This document shows, in pieces, positions 20,118-28,229 of a stretch of DNA of 64,000 bases. The notes under the pieces were generated by a model. That model made no database searches and was not told the origin of the DNA. It was given only the letters and a program-made list of their open reading frames with translations. Positions within the stretch are counted from its first letter, which is position 1; each line of letters begins with the position of its first letter. This DNA is from Lachnospiraceae bacterium (GTDB taxonomy: Bacteria > Bacillota > Clostridia > Lachnospirales > Lachnospiraceae): contig CABJBK010000004.1 of NCBI GenBank assembly GCA_902363825.1, positions 1 to 64,000 on the forward strand, in the 5' to 3' direction. The position numbers and the translations under genes are program-made.

Positions 20118-20858
20118 TTACATCGACATTCCGCCGTCTACCGCAAGCACCTGTCCCGTGATATACGCCGCATCATCGGATGCTAAAAATGCCACTGCCT
20201 TCGCGATATCTTCCGGCGCCCCGATATGTCCGAGCGGCACGCGCTCCTTTAAGGACTCCTTCACGCCGTCGCTTAAAACTTCGGTCATATCTGTGGCGAT
20301 CACACCCGGTGCGATCGCGTTTGCCGTGATGCCACGGGATGCCAGTTCTCGCGCAACGCTCTTGGTCAGTCCTATCACGCCCGCTTTTGACGCGCTGTAA
20401 TTCGCCTGCCCCGCATTGCCAAGGATCCCGGAAACGGAAGAAATATTGATGATCCTGCCGCTTCTCTGCTTTAAGAACTGACGGGAAAGATGTTTGATCG
20501 TATGAAACGTTCCCTTTAAGTTCGTGTCAATGACATCTGAAAATTCCTGTTCCGACATCTTCATGAGCAGATTGTCTCTTGTGATGCCCGCATTGTTGAC
20601 AAGGATGTCGATATGTCCGTACTCTTTGATGAGCGCCTTTATCATTTCCCCACACGCCGCATCATCGGAGACATTGCATCCATAGGAAACCGCTTCGCCG
20701 CCGTTTTTTCTGATCTCTGCGACTGTCTCCTCCGCTTTCTCCTTCGAGCCGTTATAATTCACGATAACAAATGCCCCCCGCTTTGCCAACTCTAAGGCGA
20801 TCGCTCTTCCGATCCCCCGGGATGCTCCGGTGACCAGCGCATTTTTACTGCTCAACAT
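20118..20858 (-). CDS. fabG: 3-oxoacyl-ACP reductase
   Basis: 246 residues of the short-chain dehydrogenase family. NADPH-binding [10 protein letters not shown] lies at residues 10-19, the NNAG motif near 87, catalytic Ser in NISSVSG near 138 and the YxxxK motif in YSASK near 151. It reduces 3-oxoacyl-ACP. It overlaps the end of fabD by 14 bases, which indicates translational coupling. Confidence 0.96.
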   Translation of the reverse strand: MLSSKNALVTGASRGIGRAIALELAKRGAFVIVNYNGSKEKAEETVAEIRKNGGEAVSYGCNVSDDAACGEMIKALIKEYGHIDILVNNAGITRDNLLMKMSEQEFSDVIDTNLKGTFHTIKHLSRQFLKQRSGRIINISSVSGILGNAGQANYSASKAGVIGLTKSVARELASRGITANAIAPGVIATDMTEVLSDGVKESLKERVPLGHIGAPEDIAKAVAFLASDDAAYITGQVLAVDGGMSM

Positions 20859-21759
20859 AGGCTTTAAAGTCCTCCATTTTATCGATGTTACAGGTCTTCA
20901 CGTTACGGTCGATCTTTTTCATGAAACCGGAGAGTGTATGTCCCGGCCCGATCTCTACAAATTCATCACAGCCGTCCGCGATCAGGCGCTCGATCGTCTG
21001 CTGCCAGCGTACGGAGGAGGATACCTGTTTTTCCAGCAGAGGTTTTACCTCATTTTTATCCTTCACATAATCTGCTGTCACATTTGCAAGGTACGGAACC
21101 ACAATGTCATTTACCGTGACATCCTTTAACTCTGCTCCAAGCTTTTCCCCTGCTCCGGAAAGAAGCGCGGAATGGAACGGTCCGCTTACTTTAAGCGGCA
21201 CGACACGCTTTGCGCCGGCTTCTTTTAACTTCTCGCCAGCCGCGTCCACTGCTTCTTTCTCTCCGGTGATCACGATCTGTCCCGGGCAGTTATAGTTTGC
21301 GATAGAAACGATCCCTTCGGTCTCCTCACAGATCTTTTCGATCGTCTCTGCGTCCAGCGCAAGTACCGCGGACATTGCCCCGCCGGTCGGATATGCCTCC
21401 TGCATGTAGATTCCACGTTTTCTTACCACACGAAACGCATCTTCCATGGAAAGCGCTCCGGACGCGATCAGCGCTCCGTACTCACCAAGGCTTAATCCCG
21501 CTGTCACATCACAGGTCTTACCTGCCTCTTTCAACGCGGTATACAATGCCGCTTCCGTAGCAAGCATGGCGATCTGTGTATACTCTGTAATATTTAATTT
21601 GTCATTTTCCTCGAAACACAATGCCGCCACATCCAGCCCGGATGCTTTGGATGCCAGGTCATAAACTTCTTTGCACGCCGGGATCGTATCGTAAAACTCT
21701 TTTCCCATGCCCACATACTGCGCACCCTGTCCCGGAAACATAAATACTGTTTTTCCCAT
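20845..21759 (-). CDS. fabD: Malonyl-CoA:ACP transacylase
   Basis: 304 residues. [12 protein letters not shown] starts the protein, the nucleophile S90 lies in [10 protein letters not shown] and the histidine partner in SGPFHSALL near 198. It loads malonyl groups onto ACP. The ATG at 21759 follows the fabK stop by 18 bases. Confidence 0.96.
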   Translation of the reverse strand: MGKTVFMFPGQGAQYVGMGKEFYDTIPACKEVYDLASKASGLDVAALCFEENDKLNITEYTQIAMLATEAALYTALKEAGKTCDVTAGLSLGEYGALIASGALSMEDAFRVVRKRGIYMQEAYPTGGAMSAVLALDAETIEKICEETEGIVSIANYNCPGQIVITGEKEAVDAAGEKLKEAGAKRVVPLKVSGPFHSALLSGAGEKLGAELKDVTVNDIVVPYLANVTADYVKDKNEVKPLLEKQVSSSVRWQQTIERLIADGCDEFVEIGPGHTLSGFMKKIDRNVKTCNIDKMEDFKAYVEQ

Positions 21760-21777
21760 TTTATCTACTCCTTGCCA

Positions 21778-22707
21778 TTATGCCTTGGCGCCAAGTAACG
21801 CTTCGGCCTCCTTCATCATACCTTCGATAATCTCCTTACAGGTCTTTTCCTCATGGATCAGACCCGCGATCTGACCTGCCATGACACTTCCGTTCACGAC
21901 ATCTCCTTCCATCACTGCCTTGCGCAGAGAACCGAGGGTCAGAAGCTCAAGTTCCTCAAAAGAAGCTCCCTCTTCTTCTTTTTTCAGATATTCTCTGGTC
22001 ATCTTGTTGCGCAGTACACGGATCGGATGTCCGGTGGAAGCTCCGGTGACTTCCGAATCAATATCTCTCGCCTTGATCACGCGCTGCTTGTAGTTTTCAT
22101 GTACAATAGATTCTTTCGCGACAACAAACGCGGTTCCCATCTGGACTGCTTCCGCGCCGAGCATGCGGGCTGCCGCAAATCCTCTGCCATCCGCGATACC
22201 ACCTGCCGCAACGACCGGAATATTTACTGCGTCAACAACCTGCGGCACTAATGTCATTGTGGTCTGTGCCCCGATATGTCCGCCGGATTCCATGCCTTCC
22301 GCGACGATCGCATCCGCGCCGGCGCGCTCCATCATCTTTGCCATGGCAACGCTCGCAACGACCGGAATGACTTTCACGCCGTTGTCTTTCCACAGCTTCA
22401 TGAATTTTGCCGGGTTTCCGGCGCCGGTCGTAACGACCTTCACGCCTTCCTCCACAACGATCTTTGCCACTTCCTCCGCATTCGGGTTTAACAGCATGAC
22501 ATTGACGCCAAACGGCTTATCCGTCAGTTCCTTCGCCTTGCGGATCTCTTCTCTTACGACTTCCGGCGGAGCACTTGCCGCGCCGATCAGTCCAAGTCCG
22601 CCGGCATCCGCAACGGCTGCCGCGAGTTTATGTTCTGCCACCCACGCCATACCTCCCTGAATGACCGGATATTCGATTCCAAGAAGTTCTGTCACTCTTG
22701 TTTTCAT
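21778..22707 (-). CDS. fabK: FMN-dependent enoyl-ACP reductase II
   Basis: 309 residues of the nitronate monooxygenase/FabK TIM-barrel family: QGGMAWVAEHKLAAAV near the start, GMESGGHIG and VAAGGIADGRG for FMN binding, and MGTAFVVAKES near 200. Within a fab operon this is FabK, the FMN enzyme used in place of the triclosan-sensitive FabI. It starts three bases after acpP. Confidence 0.93.
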   Translation of the reverse strand: MKTRVTELLGIEYPVIQGGMAWVAEHKLAAAVADAGGLGLIGAASAPPEVVREEIRKAKELTDKPFGVNVMLLNPNAEEVAKIVVEEGVKVVTTGAGNPAKFMKLWKDNGVKVIPVVASVAMAKMMERAGADAIVAEGMESGGHIGAQTTMTLVPQVVDAVNIPVVAAGGIADGRGFAAARMLGAEAVQMGTAFVVAKESIVHENYKQRVIKARDIDSEVTGASTGHPIRVLRNKMTREYLKKEEEGASFEELELLTLGSLRKAVMEGDVVNGSVMAGQIAGLIHEEKTCKEIIEGMMKEAEALLGAKA

Positions 22708-22710
22708 TTT

Positions 22711-22944
22711 TTATTCCTCAACACCGTGCTCTTTTAAGTAATTTACAACATCACCAACGGTTGCGATCTTCTCTAAATCTTCAGACGGGATCTCAACACC
22801 GAATTCTTCTTCCAGAGACATTACCAGTTCAAATAAGTCCAGGGAATCTGCTCCAAGATCATCCTTGAAGTTGGATTTTTCTGTGATTTCAACGTCCTCT
22901 AAGTTTAACTGCTCTCTGATCACTGCTGCTAATTTTTCTAACAT
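22711..22944 (-). CDS. acpP: Acyl carrier protein
   Basis: 77 residues, acidic, with the phosphopantetheine attachment serine S34 in [12 protein letters not shown]. It carries the growing acyl chain. First gene of the fab operon, with a ribosome binding site AAGGAGAAT before the ATG. It differs slightly from housekeeping ACP by LFEL in place of TVEL after DSLD, seen in other clostridia. Confidence 0.96.
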   Translation of the reverse strand: MLEKLAAVIREQLNLEDVEITEKSNFKDDLGADSLDLFELVMSLEEEFGVEIPSEDLEKIATVGDVVNYLKEHGVEE

Positions 22945-22994
22945 AATATGTATTCTCCTTTTTTGTTATCTTTCTCTTTCTTTTTTTGCATTTG

Positions 22995-23039
22995 TTTGCT
23001 TTTCAAGTATTTTGATTGTCAAACTATTTGCTTATCAAA
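22995..23039 (-). promoter_or_regulatory. Three tandem FabT-like operators with 16-bp spacing
   Basis: Three 13-base near-palindromes occur at 22995 (TTTGCTTTTCAAG), 23011 (TTTGATTGTCAAA) and 23027 (TTTGCTTATCAAA), each exactly 16 bases from the next. They match the TTTGATTATCAAA core of the streptococcal FabT site. They begin at the -10 box of the fab promoter and cover the start of the transcript, a position suited to repression. The repeats are seen directly; the binding protein is inferred to be the MarR protein at 15188-15661. Confidence 0.75.
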
Positions 23040-23067
23040 CTATATGTCATTTATGCCGATCTGTCAA
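23039..23067 (-). promoter_or_regulatory. Promoter of the fab operon
   Basis: On the minus strand TTGACA (23067-23062), a 17-base spacer and TATAGT (23044-23039) form a near-consensus vegetative promoter. Transcription would start near 23032, inside the operator array. Confidence 0.8.
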
Positions 23068-23140
23068 CTTAATTTTTGAAATATTTTCCAACACACCTTT
23101 AAAACCTTACGAAAAAAGCGGGCGAAAAACCGCTCTTTAC

Positions 23141-23169
23141 TTGACGTTCCACCAAAAAGATGCTATTGT
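23141..23169 (+). promoter_or_regulatory. Promoter of the TPP riboswitch and thiT
   Basis: TTGACG (23141-23146), 17 bases, then TATTGT (23164-23169). The expected start near 23176 is about 18 bases before the first riboswitch stem. Confidence 0.7.
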
Positions 23170-23193
23170 AGTTACTGCTAAAAATCGTATAAT

Positions 23194-23278
23194 CTGCTGG
23201 GGGTGCTTATGCTGAGAGATATCAAGATATCGACCCTTAATACTTGAACCGGATAATACCGGCGTAAGGAAGCAAACA
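23194..23278 (+). ncRNA. TPP riboswitch (THI element)
   Basis: The conserved blocks of the thiamine pyrophosphate aptamer are present in order: GGGGTGC, GCTGAGAGA, GACCCTT, TTGAACCGGATAATACCGG and CGTAAGGAAGC. The last block and the following bases lead to a CTCCTCCCTGG segment (23283-23293) that can pair, with one mismatch, with CCAAGGAGG (23312-23320), which is the thiT ribosome binding site and is followed by TTTTTT. So the platform could act by hiding the ribosome binding site, by termination, or both. thiT directly downstream fits thiamine-dependent repression. Confidence 0.95.
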
Positions 23279-23327
23279 GATCTCCTCCCTGGCAAATTAC
23301 ATGAATACATACCAAGGAGGCTTTTTT

Positions 23328-24008
23328 ATGAATAACTTTTTTGCTGCCCCGACCGATGTCTGGGGCGACGACGCGGTAAAACTGACGACCGTTGGTCTGA
23401 TTCTGGTCATCGCGGTTATCGCTGTTTTACTGATCGCATCTTTATTAATGCGTAAAACCGAAAAACGGACGGCACGGATCACGACCAAGCAGCTTGTATG
23501 CTCTGCCGCCGCTATGGCGCTTGCGATCGTCACCTCGATGATCAAACTGTTTGATCTGCCGATGGGCGGTTCTGTTACACTGCTTTCCATGCTTTTTATC
23601 GTACTGATCGGCTATTGGTACGGCCCGAAGGTCGGCATTACCGCCGCAGTTGCCTACGGTCTGCTCCAATTCGTCTTAGAACCGATCTTTTACACGATCC
23701 CGCAGATGCTTGTGGATTATCCGTTAGCCTTTGGCGCGCTCGGTATCTCCGGTTTCTTCTATAAAAAGAAACACGGTCTGATCCTCGGCTATATCGCAGG
23801 TGTACTCGGCAGATATTTCTTTGCTTTCCTGTCCGGTCTTATTTTCTTCGGCGCTTACGCCGCAGACTATAACATGAGCGCTCCGGTCTACTCACTGGTT
23901 TACAACGGCGCTTATCTTTTGACCGAAGGCGGTATCACACTGATCATCATTGCGATCCCACCGGTTCAGAACGCGCTTGCCCGTGTAAAACGGATGGTAC
24001 TGGAATAA
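23328..24008 (+). CDS. thiT: Thiamine ECF transporter substrate-binding protein
   Basis: 226 residues, with a first helix about 18-38 and six further hydrophobic segments. The ThiT/YuaJ signature is visible: MGGSVTLLSMLFIVLIGYWYG (near 78), LVDYPLAFGALG (near 128) and the final YNGAYLLTEGG. ThiT binds thiamine with nanomolar affinity and works with a shared EcfAT module. An extra N-terminal helix makes it longer than the roughly 190-residue lactococcal ThiT. AAGGAGG lies 7 bases before the ATG at 23328, and the TPP riboswitch upstream confirms the substrate. Confidence 0.93.
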   Translation: MNNFFAAPTDVWGDDAVKLTTVGLILVIAVIAVLLIASLLMRKTEKRTARITTKQLVCSAAAMALAIVTSMIKLFDLPMGGSVTLLSMLFIVLIGYWYGPKVGITAAVAYGLLQFVLEPIFYTIPQMLVDYPLAFGALGISGFFYKKKHGLILGYIAGVLGRYFFAFLSGLIFFGAYAADYNMSAPVYSLVYNGAYLLTEGGITLIIIAIPPVQNALARVKRMVLE

Positions 24009-24040
24009 TAAATGAATAAATGCTTCGCTTTTAAACATAA

Positions 24041-24080
24041 AAATACCCTCGTTACTGTTTTGTCAGTAACAAGGGTATTT
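24041..24080. terminator. Bidirectional terminator between thiT and the PII gene
   Basis: A 17-base stem (24041-24057 with 24064-24080, one mismatch), AAATACCCTCGTTACTG on the left, with T runs on both strands outside. It serves the convergent thiT and PII transcripts. Confidence 0.88.
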
Positions 24081-24098
24081 CTTCTTTTTACTTCTCTC

Positions 24099-24443
24099 CT
24101 ACAATGCTTCTTCTCCCGTCTCACCGGTACGGATTTTCACTGCATTTTCAATATCTTTCACAAAGATCTTTCCGTCGCCGAAGCTTCCGGTATTTAACTC
24201 CAAAAGCACCTTCTTTATGATCCCATCTACCATGTCATCCGTCACAACCGTTCGGACACTCAATTTCGGAAGCAGATTTACTCCGATATTGTCATCTCTG
24301 GTATAAACCTGTTTTACACCTTTTTGTCTGCCGTAGCCAAAAATTGTGGAGATCATAACGCCTCCGGCGCCTTCACTGTCCAGAATCCGTTTTAAATTTT
24401 CCAGCTTTTCCGGCTTTATGATAATCTCTAACTCTTTCATCAT
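24099..24443 (-). CDS. glnB-like: PII nitrogen-regulatory family protein
   Basis: 114 residues. PII hallmarks are FGYGRQKGVKQVY at the base of the T-loop, LLPKLSVRTVV, GSFGDGKIFV in the B-loop and the C-terminal IRTGETG. PII trimers sense ATP/ADP and 2-oxoglutarate and gate partner proteins with the T-loop. The T-loop here (TRDDNIGVN) lacks the Tyr51 that is uridylylated in proteobacterial PII. Start at 24443 chosen for GGGGAG 7 bases upstream. It follows an amino acid permease gene by 16 bases, not amtB, so the permease is the likely partner. Confidence 0.88.
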   Translation of the reverse strand: MMKELEIIIKPEKLENLKRILDSEGAGGVMISTIFGYGRQKGVKQVYTRDDNIGVNLLPKLSVRTVVTDDMVDGIIKKVLLELNTGSFGDGKIFVKDIENAVKIRTGETGEEAL

Positions 24444-24459
24444 ACATCCACTCCCCTCT

Positions 24460-25881
24460 CTAAAATTCTTTTTCACCATCCGGTGTCTTCATCCATACCT
24501 TTTCTTTCGGCCATTTGATGAAGATCATGTATAACCACAGCAGTGCGCCTACACCGATATAACCGATAAATCCGATCCATGTCGTACGTTTGATACCGAT
24601 CGTACAGAAGAACGCGATGACCGCCATAATGATCAGGGACGCGATTTTTAACGCTTTCGCGCATTTATATGGTCTTTCCCACTCCGGATGCTTCTTATCT
24701 GCCACCAGAGAAGAAATGGATGTGATCACATAACACAGCGCGCATGCAAATGCCATCAGATCAAAAAATGCGGTAATGGACTGCATTGCGATAAAACCGA
24801 TGCTGACAAGAAGTATCAGGATATTTGGCAATATCGGCTGATTGTACTTATTCGTATAAGAAAACTGTTTTGGAAGGAAATTCTGACGTCCCATCGCAAA
24901 GATCATACGGACACCTGAATACCAGAAGCCCAGCACAGAGGTTCCGATCGGGAATACAACACCGACAATACCCATAACCAAAACGAACCATGCGATTTTA
25001 TCACCGAAACATGTCTTTAACGCATTAAATGTGATGAACGGGGAACAGTCTCCGTTGTTGGTCATTTCGCCCCATGGCATAACACCTGCCATACAGAAAT
25101 AAAAGATCGTATAAATAGCGCCACAGGTAAGTACCGAACCAAGAATTGCCTTTTTCTGGTCTTTGATCGGGAAATCTCCTTCCTCGACCATCGCCGGCAC
25201 TGTCTCAAAACCAAAATACGGTGTGATCATAAAGGAACAGCCGACGATCCAGGCTACTCCGGTAGAAGCAAAGCTTCCGCCGTACTGTTTCATATTACTG
25301 CTAGTAAAAAAGTCTGTGAAATTGGAAATGCTCCAGTGTCCGCTGCATAAAAACATGACGGAGCAGATCAAAATACCCGCGATTCCGGCAAACAGCATAA
25401 AGGACTGTACTTTTCCGGCTACCACATTTTTATACATACTGAGCACGCACCATGCGCATAAGACCAAAGCTCCTACAATGACTGCTTTTGTTCCTACCAG
25501 ATTCAGATGAAACTGATAATTCAGCCAGTCTATGATTCCGAGCACTCCGGCTGCCGGCACCGCAATCCAGGCACACATGATAAGCCACGCCGACCAGAAA
25601 CCGGCATGCTTGTTTAAGCCTACCGTATTAAAGACCAGACAGGAACCCGTACTTGGCAGCATTGTCGAATACTCTGCATAGACAAATGCCGTAGGCAGAA
25701 CTGCAAGCGTCATAAGCGCAAACGCAAGGAAGGTCGCCGGTCCTGTGTAGGACATAAAAATTCCATCCCAATAACACATAAAGGTAAAAATTGCACCTGT
25801 CGCCATTGCGTAAACATAAACGAGTTTCATCGATTTGGACAATACGCCCGCTTTCTTTTCTGTTATAACAACATCACTCAT
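24460..25881 (-). CDS. APC-superfamily amino acid permease
   Basis: 473 residues with about 12 membrane helices. Typical APC features are GAIFTFMCYWDGIFMSYTGP in helix 1, EYSTMLPSTGSCLVF in helix 2-3 and PYFGFETVPAMVEE in helix 6. AAGGAGG favours the ATG at 25881 over 25887. Located between the kinase and PII genes of the same operon, it presumably brings in the amino acid or amine used by these enzymes. Substrate not identifiable; the closest-looking class is the amine/ethanolamine-type and glutamate/GABA-type APC group. Confidence 0.82.
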   Translation of the reverse strand: MSDVVITEKKAGVLSKSMKLVYVYAMATGAIFTFMCYWDGIFMSYTGPATFLAFALMTLAVLPTAFVYAEYSTMLPSTGSCLVFNTVGLNKHAGFWSAWLIMCAWIAVPAAGVLGIIDWLNYQFHLNLVGTKAVIVGALVLCAWCVLSMYKNVVAGKVQSFMLFAGIAGILICSVMFLCSGHWSISNFTDFFTSSNMKQYGGSFASTGVAWIVGCSFMITPYFGFETVPAMVEEGDFPIKDQKKAILGSVLTCGAIYTIFYFCMAGVMPWGEMTNNGDCSPFITFNALKTCFGDKIAWFVLVMGIVGVVFPIGTSVLGFWYSGVRMIFAMGRQNFLPKQFSYTNKYNQPILPNILILLVSIGFIAMQSITAFFDLMAFACALCYVITSISSLVADKKHPEWERPYKCAKALKIASLIIMAVIAFFCTIGIKRTTWIGFIGYIGVGALLWLYMIFIKWPKEKVWMKTPDGEKEF

Positions 25882-25913
25882 AAACATTCCTCCTTTTATG
25901 TTTTATCCCCCTG

Positions 25914-26909
25914 CTACCCAAACAACCGCAAATAACGTTCTGCCAGCTCAATCGTCCCGTCCATCCAGCCAACACTGAGTTCTGCCACCGGACCGGATTC
26001 CTTATGACTTGCCAGCCATGCGGTCAGCTGAAGCCGCCGCAGCATGATAAAGGTATCTATTTCTTCAAAATCGGTATCTGTAAACGGCAGTACTTTACGA
26101 TAACCATCCAGCCATGCATTTACTAATTTTGGCACGATCGGCTTTTCTTCCATAAAACTGAGCGCAGACGCCAGATCATGCAGATGCCAGCCAAACCCAC
26201 AGTCATCAAAATCAATGACCTTTATCTGATCTCCTTCTAACAGCAGATTGGCAAGCCGCAGATCCGCATGGATCAGTCCGTAATTATTTTCTGTCTTGCC
26301 ATATCGCTGCAAACGTTTTTTTATGATGACCGCAACTTCTTCCAGCATTCTCTGCGCTTTCGGTGTCATATCCGGAAAATCCTGCCATCTTCCCCATGCC
26401 GCATGATCACCGATGATCGTGTCATAGTTCCATTCCATCCGATCCAGCTTCGCCGTTCCGTTCCAGATTTCTGTCTGGCGGTGAAGATATGCCGTCGTCT
26501 CTCCTAGGTAAGAAAACTGCTTTACCATCTGCGCTTCATTGTTCTCATCCGGCGGATCTCCCGGAAGATACTCACAGATCACGCAGTAGTAATTTCTTCC
26601 GTCATTTCCTTTTACCACCTGAATGTCTTCCCCGTTTAATCCTTTGATCGGATTTGCGACAATAAGCGGTGTATATTCATTGATCTGGTTTAACCACTTC
26701 ATCTCGGAATTCAGTTCCTCCAATGTGTGATAACCCGGACGGCTGATGCGGAGCACGCCGTCCTTTTCTCCGGTTTCTTTATTTTTCACCATATAGGTCG
26801 CATTTTCAGAAAGAACGATCAACTTTGATTCATCGGTATCTTCCCATCCGTAATTTTTCAATGCGTCTGTTGCGATCTGATCAAATAATTCTGTATTTTC
26901 AAATGCCAT
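25914..26909 (-). CDS. APH-family kinase (homoserine kinase II / hydroxylysine kinase-like)
   Basis: 331 residues. The Brenner motif GLIHADLRLANLLL (about 232-245) has the catalytic aspartate and metal-binding asparagine, and VIDFDDCGFGW (about 252-262) gives the DFD metal site. This is the aminoglycoside phosphotransferase fold used by kinases for homoserine, choline, ethanolamine and hydroxylysine. It lies 12 bases after a class III aminotransferase gene. Kinase plus class III enzyme is the pair found in hydroxylysine and phosphoethanolamine breakdown, where the phosphorylated amino alcohol is cleaved by a phospho-lyase. An amino alcohol substrate is inferred. Confidence 0.78.
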   Translation of the reverse strand: MAFENTELFDQIATDALKNYGWEDTDESKLIVLSENATYMVKNKETGEKDGVLRISRPGYHTLEELNSEMKWLNQINEYTPLIVANPIKGLNGEDIQVVKGNDGRNYYCVICEYLPGDPPDENNEAQMVKQFSYLGETTAYLHRQTEIWNGTAKLDRMEWNYDTIIGDHAAWGRWQDFPDMTPKAQRMLEEVAVIIKKRLQRYGKTENNYGLIHADLRLANLLLEGDQIKVIDFDDCGFGWHLHDLASALSFMEEKPIVPKLVNAWLDGYRKVLPFTDTDFEEIDTFIMLRRLQLTAWLASHKESGPVAELSVGWMDGTIELAERYLRLFG

Positions 26910-26920
26910 CGCGTATCCTC

Positions 26921-28204
26921 CTATGCCTGTGCCAGAATATCTTCCCTTGCTTCCCTGATTCCCTTTTCCATTTTCTCAAGCAGTTCATCGCAATACTCCT
27001 TACTTGCAAGAATTCCAGGCTTAAACTGCAGTACATGCGGATCAAGCTGCGAATAGATCGCCCATACTCCGTTCTGATACAAGTGCTGCATAACCGGTAT
27101 CGCGCCTTCTTTTCCCGCAAATTCCAGTCCCATGATCGTACCGCACTGGCGGATACCGGTAAAAATGTCCGGGTTTTCCTCACGGATCTTATCCAGTCCT
27201 TTTCTCAGATAATCCGAAATGAAATCAATATTTTTCTTGGTTTCCGGACGATTCAGTATCTCAAATACCTTGAGCGCGCATGCACAGCCTAACTCTGCCC
27301 CGCCGAACGTCGCCATGTGGGCGCTGCCATCCTGTGTCATCCAGTAAGATGCCTTCTCATTCAGGATCGCTGCGGAGATCGGATAAATGCCGCCGGAAAA
27401 TCCTTTGGAGGTCACGATAATATCCGGTGTCACTCCATATTTGGTAATCGCCCACATCTCACCGCTTCTCATAAGTCCGGTCTGTACTTCATCCGCAATG
27501 TAGAGTGTTCCGTATTTTTCGCACAATGCCTTGACCGCCGGGAGATATCCCTCCTCCGGCATCAGGAAACCGTAGGTTGCCGGGATCGTCTCCAAAATGG
27601 CAGCCGCAACATCCCCGCCTTTTAATGCTTCTTCCATCGCCGCGACATCATTAAACGGCACCTTGATATACTCATCCGGTCCTTTGTCCGCCAGAAAGAT
27701 CTTGGAGTAACGGTCATTTCCTGCCGCTACCGCAAGTCCGGTATGCCCATGATACGCATTCTGGATGCACACGATCTTTTTCCGTTTGGTCGCCGCCCTT
27801 GCGCATTTCAAAGCGAAATCCACGATCTCTCCGCCACTTGAGCCATAGATCACATGTTTCATACCTTCCGGTGACGCTTTGATCACCGTTTCCGCAAGCA
27901 TCGCTTTCAGCGGTGACGGGAAGTGATGATTTCCGATATCCACATAATCTGTCGCTTCCTTCAGTGCCTCGATAACCTCAGGATTTCTATGTCCGAGACT
28001 GTAGGTTCCTCCATTGATATGGACATCCATCAGCTTTTTGCCATCCATATCCCAGAAATAATAGCCTTCTCTTTTTCCGATCAGAAGATCGATCTTTAAA
28101 TCCAGCCACTCTTTTGTCTTTCCGCTGTTCCAGTAAGTCATCGACTTGTCAAATACTTCTTCTTTTGATAATTTAAATGCTTCTTCACAAACTGATTTTC
28201 CCAT
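26921..28204 (-). CDS. Class III PLP-dependent aminotransferase or phospho-lyase
   Basis: 427 residues. GSSGGEIVDFALKCAR (about 118) is the phosphate-binding turn, YIADEVQTGLMRSG (about 243) has the aspartate that holds the pyridine nitrogen, and VTSKGFSGG (about 272) has the Schiff-base lysine. The family includes ornithine/acetylornithine aminotransferases and the ethanolamine-phosphate and phosphohydroxylysine phospho-lyases. An adjacent APH kinase and amino acid permease make the lyase option plausible. The start at 28204 has AAGGAGAT 8 bases upstream; the longer frame to 28357 overlaps the preceding gene and has no such site. Confidence 0.85.
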   Translation of the reverse strand: MGKSVCEEAFKLSKEEVFDKSMTYWNSGKTKEWLDLKIDLLIGKREGYYFWDMDGKKLMDVHINGGTYSLGHRNPEVIEALKEATDYVDIGNHHFPSPLKAMLAETVIKASPEGMKHVIYGSSGGEIVDFALKCARAATKRKKIVCIQNAYHGHTGLAVAAGNDRYSKIFLADKGPDEYIKVPFNDVAAMEEALKGGDVAAAILETIPATYGFLMPEEGYLPAVKALCEKYGTLYIADEVQTGLMRSGEMWAITKYGVTPDIIVTSKGFSGGIYPISAAILNEKASYWMTQDGSAHMATFGGAELGCACALKVFEILNRPETKKNIDFISDYLRKGLDKIREENPDIFTGIRQCGTIMGLEFAGKEGAIPVMQHLYQNGVWAIYSQLDPHVLQFKPGILASKEYCDELLEKMEKGIREAREDILAQA

Positions 28205-28229
28205 GATCTTATCTCCTTTTCTGCTATTT

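Noticed and set aside
22163..22660. 165-codon ORF on the plus strand opposite fabK
   Set aside because: Low-complexity Ala/Ser/Thr-rich antisense shadow of a well-supported gene; no ribosome binding site.
23090..23140. Possible S-box or T-box leader between the fab promoter and the TPP riboswitch
   Set aside because: No conserved S-box or T-box blocks were found; the stretch is only promoter-upstream DNA.
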